A model generated the notes under the pieces. The model was given only the letters and a program-made list of their open reading frames with translations, did not search any database and was not told where the DNA came from. From Castellaniella sp049671645 (GTDB lineage Bacteria; Pseudomonadota; Gammaproteobacteria; Burkholderiales; Burkholderiaceae_B), in NCBI RefSeq assembly GCF_049671645.1, contig NZ_JBATVG010000022.1, forward strand, positions 62,001 through 126,000: a stretch of DNA of 64,000 bases, read 5' to 3'. Positions within the stretch are counted from its first letter, which is position 1; every line of letters begins with the position of its first letter. The position numbers and the translations under genes were made by a program. Positions 60,385 to 64,000 of the stretch are shown one piece after another.

Positions 60385-61347
60385 ATGCGAAATACCTTTC
60401 TTGAATTCGAACAGCCTCTGGCGGAACTCGAGCAGAAGATCGAAGAGCTGCGCTACGTGCAGACGGATTCTGCGGTGGACATCTCGGAAGAAGTCGGGCG
60501 TCTGCAGCAGAAAAGCCAGTCGCTGGCCAAGAGCATCTACGCCAAGCTGACGCCATGGCAGACGGCCCTGGTCGCCCGGCATCCGCAGCGTCCCTACACC
60601 ATGGACTACGTGCAGGCGCTGTTCACCGATTTTCATGAGCTGCACGGCGACCGCATGTATGCCGATGACCAGTCGATCATCGGCGGGCTGGCGCGCTTCA
60701 ACGGCACGCCATGCATGATCATCGGTCACCAGAAGGGCCGCGACACCAAGGAACGCGCCATGCGCAACTTTGGCATGCCGCTGCCCGAGGGCTATCGCAA
60801 GGCCTTGCGCCTGATGCGCCTGGCCGAAAAATTCCGCCTGCCGATCTTCACTTTCGTCGATACGCCGGGCGCCTATCCGGGCGTGGGGGCGGAAGAACGC
60901 GGCCAGTCCGAAGCCATCGGCCACAATCTGTTCGCCATGGCGGGGCTGAAGGTTCCCATCGTCGTCACCATCATCGGCGAAGGCGGTTCGGGCGGCGCCC
61001 TGGCCATCGCCGTGGGCGACACCGTCATGATGCTGCAGTACGCCACCTATTCGGTGATCTCGCCCGAGGGCTGCGCCTCCATCCTGTGGCGCAGCGCCGA
61101 CAAGGCCGCCACGGCAGCCGAAGCCCTGGCCATCACGGCTCCGCGCCTGAAGGACCTGGGCCTGGTCGACCGTGTCGTCAATGAACCCGTGGGCGGCGCC
61201 CACCGCGACCCGGGCACCATGGCCCGCCAGCTGCATCGCGCATTGGCCGACGCGCTGCGCGAGCTGTCCAGCCTGGATACGGATCAACTGCTGCGCCGCC
61301 GCCTGGAACGCATCGCCGCATACGGGCGCTTCCAGGAAGCCCGCTGA
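60385..61347 (+). CDS. accA: acetyl-CoA carboxylase carboxyltransferase subunit alpha
   Basis: 320 residues. LEFEQPLAELEQKIEELRY start, GDRMYADDQSIIGGLARFNG, FTFVDTPGAYPGVGAEERGQ and IIGEGGSGGALAIAVGD (oxyanion hole glycines) are the AccA blocks. It forms malonyl-CoA with AccD for fatty-acid synthesis. The following tilS gene is usual in Burkholderiales. Confidence 0.96.
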   Translation: MRNTFLEFEQPLAELEQKIEELRYVQTDSAVDISEEVGRLQQKSQSLAKSIYAKLTPWQTALVARHPQRPYTMDYVQALFTDFHELHGDRMYADDQSIIGGLARFNGTPCMIIGHQKGRDTKERAMRNFGMPLPEGYRKALRLMRLAEKFRLPIFTFVDTPGAYPGVGAEERGQSEAIGHNLFAMAGLKVPIVVTIIGEGGSGGALAIAVGDTVMMLQYATYSVISPEGCASILWRSADKAATAAEALAITAPRLKDLGLVDRVVNEPVGGAHRDPGTMARQLHRALADALRELSSLDTDQLLRRRLERIAAYGRFQEAR

Positions 61348-61427
61348 TCGGCCATCCGGGCCGCTGATGCCGCTCCCGGCCATGCGGCGCGGCCGCGCCG
61401 CGTCGTGATCCCCAGGGGGATGCCCTC

Positions 61428-62492
61428 ATGAATGCCCATCCCGCCGCACAGTGGCAGGCCGCCTGCGACGAGCGGCTGCTGGCGGCCGTGCGGGGCGCGC
61501 TGACCGATGCGCCGGCCGGGGCCGCCATCGGGGTGGCGCTCAGCGCCGGCGCGGATTCGGCCATGCTGGCCCTGCACGCCGCCGTGGCCGCGGCGGATGC
61601 CGGCCGGCCCTTGCACTGCTTTCATATCCATCACGGCCTGCAAGGCGCGGCCGATCGCTGGCAGGCGCAGGCGCATCGGCTGGCCGGTCTGCTGGGGGCG
61701 TCTTGCCATAGCCGCCGAGTTCAGGTCGACGCCCGTCAGGGCCTGGGCATGGAAGCCGCTGCCCGGTCGGCGCGCTATGCGGCCCTGGCGGCTCTGGCGG
61801 ATCGGGCGGGTGTGGGCCATGTCCTGCTGGCCCATCACCAGGACGACCAGGCGGAAACCGTCCTGCTGCGGCTGTTGCGCGGGTCCGGTCCCCTGGGCCT
61901 GGCGGCCATGGCAGCCGTCGCGCGGCACAATGGGGTAACGTATCACCGGCCTTGGCTGGAGCAGCCGCGCAGCCTGATCCTGCAGGCCGCGCAGCGGTTC
62001 GAGGCCCTCAGCGCCTGGCGCCCCGTGCAGGATCCCAGCAACCAGGACCCCCAGTACAAGCGGGCGGCCGTGCGTCTGGATCTGGCGCCGGTATTGGATG
62101 CGCATTGGCCGGCCTGGCGCCGGACCCTGAGCCGGCATGCCCGACAGGCGCGGGAACTGGCGCAGCGGGCGCAGGATGCCGCCCGCGAAGACTGGTTGCG
62201 GCTGGACTTGCGGGACGGGGGCGCCAGCTTTTCACTGTCGGCCTGGCGGCTTTTGCCGCAGGCGCATCAGGCGCCGGTGCTGCGCTTTTGGCTGCAGGAG
62301 CGGGGGTTGCGCATGCCCACCGAGGCCCGCCTGGACGCCTGGCTGAAACAATTGCGCGAAGTCCACGCCCTGGGTCATGACCGCCAGGTGCGCCTGCGCC
62401 ACGAAAACCACTGGATCTTGGTCCAAAAGGGGCGTGTTCGGCTGATATCCGGGGCATCTGACGGAAACATCCTCAAAACCCAGTTAGAATAA
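61428..62492 (+). CDS. tilS: tRNA(Ile)-lysidine synthase TilS
   Basis: 354 residues. The PP-loop reads VALSAGADSAML, where the family has SGGxDS: the first Gly is Ala. Other motifs are standard: HIHHGLQGAADRW, LLAHHQDDQAETVLLRLLRGSGPLGLAAM, and DPSNQDPQYKRAAVRLDL (usually YxRNRIR). A TilS substrate-binding domain fills the rest. It converts C34 of tRNA-Ile(CAU) to lysidine, an essential reaction. Function is probable but the P-loop change is noteworthy. Confidence 0.9.
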   Translation: MNAHPAAQWQAACDERLLAAVRGALTDAPAGAAIGVALSAGADSAMLALHAAVAAADAGRPLHCFHIHHGLQGAADRWQAQAHRLAGLLGASCHSRRVQVDARQGLGMEAAARSARYAALAALADRAGVGHVLLAHHQDDQAETVLLRLLRGSGPLGLAAMAAVARHNGVTYHRPWLEQPRSLILQAAQRFEALSAWRPVQDPSNQDPQYKRAAVRLDLAPVLDAHWPAWRRTLSRHARQARELAQRAQDAAREDWLRLDLRDGGASFSLSAWRLLPQAHQAPVLRFWLQERGLRMPTEARLDAWLKQLREVHALGHDRQVRLRHENHWILVQKGRVRLISGASDGNILKTQLE

Positions 62493-62556
62493 TCAGCTTG
62501 TTTTCTTGCCTGCGGGGGTCTGTCGGCCGCCTGCAGCGTTTCACTGCCTATCCATC

Positions 62557-63822
62557 ATGCTCATTGTCCAGAAATACGGCGGCACCTCCATGGGTTCTGT
62601 CGAACGCATTCAGAACGTCGCCCGGCGCGTGGCCAAATGGCATGCCGCCGGCCATCAGGTGGTCGTGGTGCCCTCGGCCATGTCGGGTGAAACCAACCGC
62701 CTGCTGGGCTTGGCGAAAGAAATTTCCCCGCAGCCCGACCTGCGCGAACTGGACATGCTGGCGGCCACCGGCGAACAGGCCAGCAGCGCCTTGCTGGCCA
62801 TCGCCCTGATGCGCCAGGGGGTGGCTGCCCGCAGTTATGCGGGCTGGCAGGTGCCGGTGCGCACCGACAGTTCCTACACCAAGGCCCGCATCAAATCGAT
62901 CGACGACACCCGGGTGCGCCAGGACCTGGACGCCGGCCGGGTGGTCATCATCACGGGTTTCCAGGGCATCGACGACGAGGGCCACATCACCACCCTGGGC
63001 CGCGGGGGATCGGATACGTCCGCCGTGGCGGTGGCCGCCGCCATGAAGGCCGATGAATGCCTGATCTTCACGGACGTCGACGGGGTCTACACGACCGACC
63101 CGCGCGTGGTGCCGGAAGCCCGCCGCATGAACGTCATTTCCTTCGAGGAAATGCTGGAAATGGCCTCGCTGGGGTCCAAGGTCCTGCAGATCCGTTCGGT
63201 GGAATTCGCCGGCAAATACCAGGTGCCCCTGCGAGTGCTGTCCTCGTTGACCGATCCCATGATCCCGGTCGACGAGGAAATGCATTCGGGCACGCTCATC
63301 ACTCTCGAGGAAGATCACAAAATGGAATCCGCCGTTGTCTCCGGCATCGCCTTCAGCCGCGACGAAGCCAAAGTCACCTTGCGCAACGTTCCCGATACCC
63401 CGGGCGTCGCCTATTCCATCCTGGGGCCGGTCGCGGCCGCCAATATCGACGTGGACATGATCCTGCAGAACATCTCCCAGCAGGGCATGACCGACTTTTC
63501 CTTCACGGTCAATCGCAACGACTTCGCGCGCACCCTGGATCTGTTGAAAAACCAGATCGGCCCGGCCGTCGGCGCCGGTGACGTGGTGTCCGACGACAAG
63601 GTCGCCAAGGTCTCGATCGTGGGCATCGGCATGCGCAGCCACGTCGGCGTGGCCAGCCTGATGTTCCGCACCCTGGCCGAAGAAGGCATCAACATCCAGA
63701 TGATCAGCACTTCGGAAATCAAGACCTCGGTGCTGATCAACGACAAATACATGGAACTGGCCGTGCGCGCCCTGCACAAGGCCTTCGAACTGGATCAGGA
63801 GCCGGCCAAGGTCGAGGCCTGA
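62557..63822 (+). CDS. lysC: aspartate kinase
   Basis: 421 residues. Kinase domain begins LIVQKYGGTSMGSVERI; TGFQGIDDEGHITTLGRGGSDTSAVAVA and FTDVDGVYTTDPRVVPEA follow. Two C-terminal ACT domains (TLRNVPDTPGVAYSILGP and KVSIVGIGMRSHVGVASLMF) indicate lysine/threonine feedback control. It supplies aspartyl phosphate for lysine, threonine and methionine, upstream of DapA in the same pathway. Start at the Met immediately before the kinase motif. Confidence 0.96.
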   Translation: MLIVQKYGGTSMGSVERIQNVARRVAKWHAAGHQVVVVPSAMSGETNRLLGLAKEISPQPDLRELDMLAATGEQASSALLAIALMRQGVAARSYAGWQVPVRTDSSYTKARIKSIDDTRVRQDLDAGRVVIITGFQGIDDEGHITTLGRGGSDTSAVAVAAAMKADECLIFTDVDGVYTTDPRVVPEARRMNVISFEEMLEMASLGSKVLQIRSVEFAGKYQVPLRVLSSLTDPMIPVDEEMHSGTLITLEEDHKMESAVVSGIAFSRDEAKVTLRNVPDTPGVAYSILGPVAAANIDVDMILQNISQQGMTDFSFTVNRNDFARTLDLLKNQIGPAVGAGDVVSDDKVAKVSIVGIGMRSHVGVASLMFRTLAEEGINIQMISTSEIKTSVLINDKYMELAVRALHKAFELDQEPAKVEA

Positions 63823-63832
63823 ATCCCCGGGA

Positions 63833-63863
63833 CCCGCCGTTGGCGCCCATCGCCAGCGGCGGG
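63833..63863 (+). terminator. hairpin after lysC
   Basis: CCCGCCGTTGGCG pairs with CGCCAGCGGCGGG (13 bp with one G-U pair) around CCCAT. No U tract. Probably ends lysC transcription before the tRNA gene. Confidence 0.5.
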
Positions 63864-63921
63864 AATCCAGAGCCGGTTGGCGGGTTCGACCGGATTCCTA
63901 TGCTAGAATGCCGATCTTGCT

Positions 63922-64000
63922 GGAGACGTGGCCGAGTGGTTGAAGGTACTCCCCTGCTAAGGGAGCATGCGGCTTATACCCGCATCGAGGGTTCGAATCC
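63922..64000 (+). tRNA. tRNA-Ser (anticodon GCT), cut by window end
   Basis: GGAGACGTGGCCGAGTGG is a typical serine-tRNA start. The anticodon arm CTCCC CTGCTAA GGGAG has anticodon GCT, followed by a long variable arm (GCGGCTTATACCCGC) and the T arm GAGGGTTCGAATCC at the window edge. The 3' acceptor is outside. A TAGAAT -10 element lies at 63904-63909. Confidence 0.95.

Overview
The window is a high-GC bacterial chromosome segment. Gene content and order point to a betaproteobacterium of the order Burkholderiales, most likely Alcaligenaceae-like. The markers are dapA-bamC, cysE next to trmJ, suhB, lpxH-ppiB-cysS, accA-tilS-lysC, an NAD-linked fds formate dehydrogenase and DUF485-actP. I infer this from protein character only; no database was searched.

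Layout. 1-7.8 kb: the N-terminal part of a Tat-exported multicopper oxidase, tRNA-Arg(TCT), an acetate permease pair (DUF485 + ActP), a PLP trans-sulfuration enzyme, an AhpD-like protein, cardiolipin synthase, a PACE-family efflux protein and tRNA-His. 8-11.5 kb: a YciO/Sua5-type protein, a site-2 protease, dapA and bamC, ending in a clear terminator. 11.5-16.1 kb: an accessory cassette (alpha/beta hydrolase, MFS pump, TetR, SDR, divergent AraC) with two related operator-like palindromes. 16.1-21.1 kb: cysJ-cysI-cysG for sulfite reduction and siroheme synthesis. 21.2-30.2 kb: fdsG-fdsB-fdsA-fdhD-fdsD, an oxalate/formate-type MFS carrier and its 40-residue partner, with a divergent ModE-like/periplasmic-binding-fold regulator. 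30.2-34.2 kb: a JmjC ribosomal oxygenase and mutS.

34.4-45.5 kb: a complete type I-C CRISPR-Cas locus (cas3, cas5c, cas8c, cas7c, cas4, cas1, cas2) followed by an AT-rich leader and an array of 45 identical 32-nt repeats and 44 spacers. The main discovery is in the cas3-cas5c gap. A lone degenerate CRISPR repeat on the minus strand is followed by a guide-like segment that matches a site 59 nt away. That site has a 5'-TTC PAM, and the match is perfect over 17 positions except at positions 6 and 12, the positions a type I Cascade flips out. The target lies just upstream of a -10-like element and a 41-codon ORF with a membrane segment, directly before cas5c. This is the architecture of a CreTA toxin-antitoxin guard or a CreR-type autoregulatory guide RNA.

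45.5-46.8 kb: a decayed IS3-family element with an unusual ~146-bp inverted terminal duplication abuts the last CRISPR repeat, followed by a non-coding stretch with a cluster of DnaA-box-like 9-mers. 46.8-51.7 kb: a REC/DUF3369/GGDEF/EAL protein, a PAS histidine kinase and an MscS channel. 51.7-64 kb: mostly housekeeping genes (cysE, trmJ, suhB, terC-type, lpxH, ppiB, a TPR protein, cysS, an AlkA-like glycosylase, accA, tilS, lysC) and the start of tRNA-Ser(GCT).
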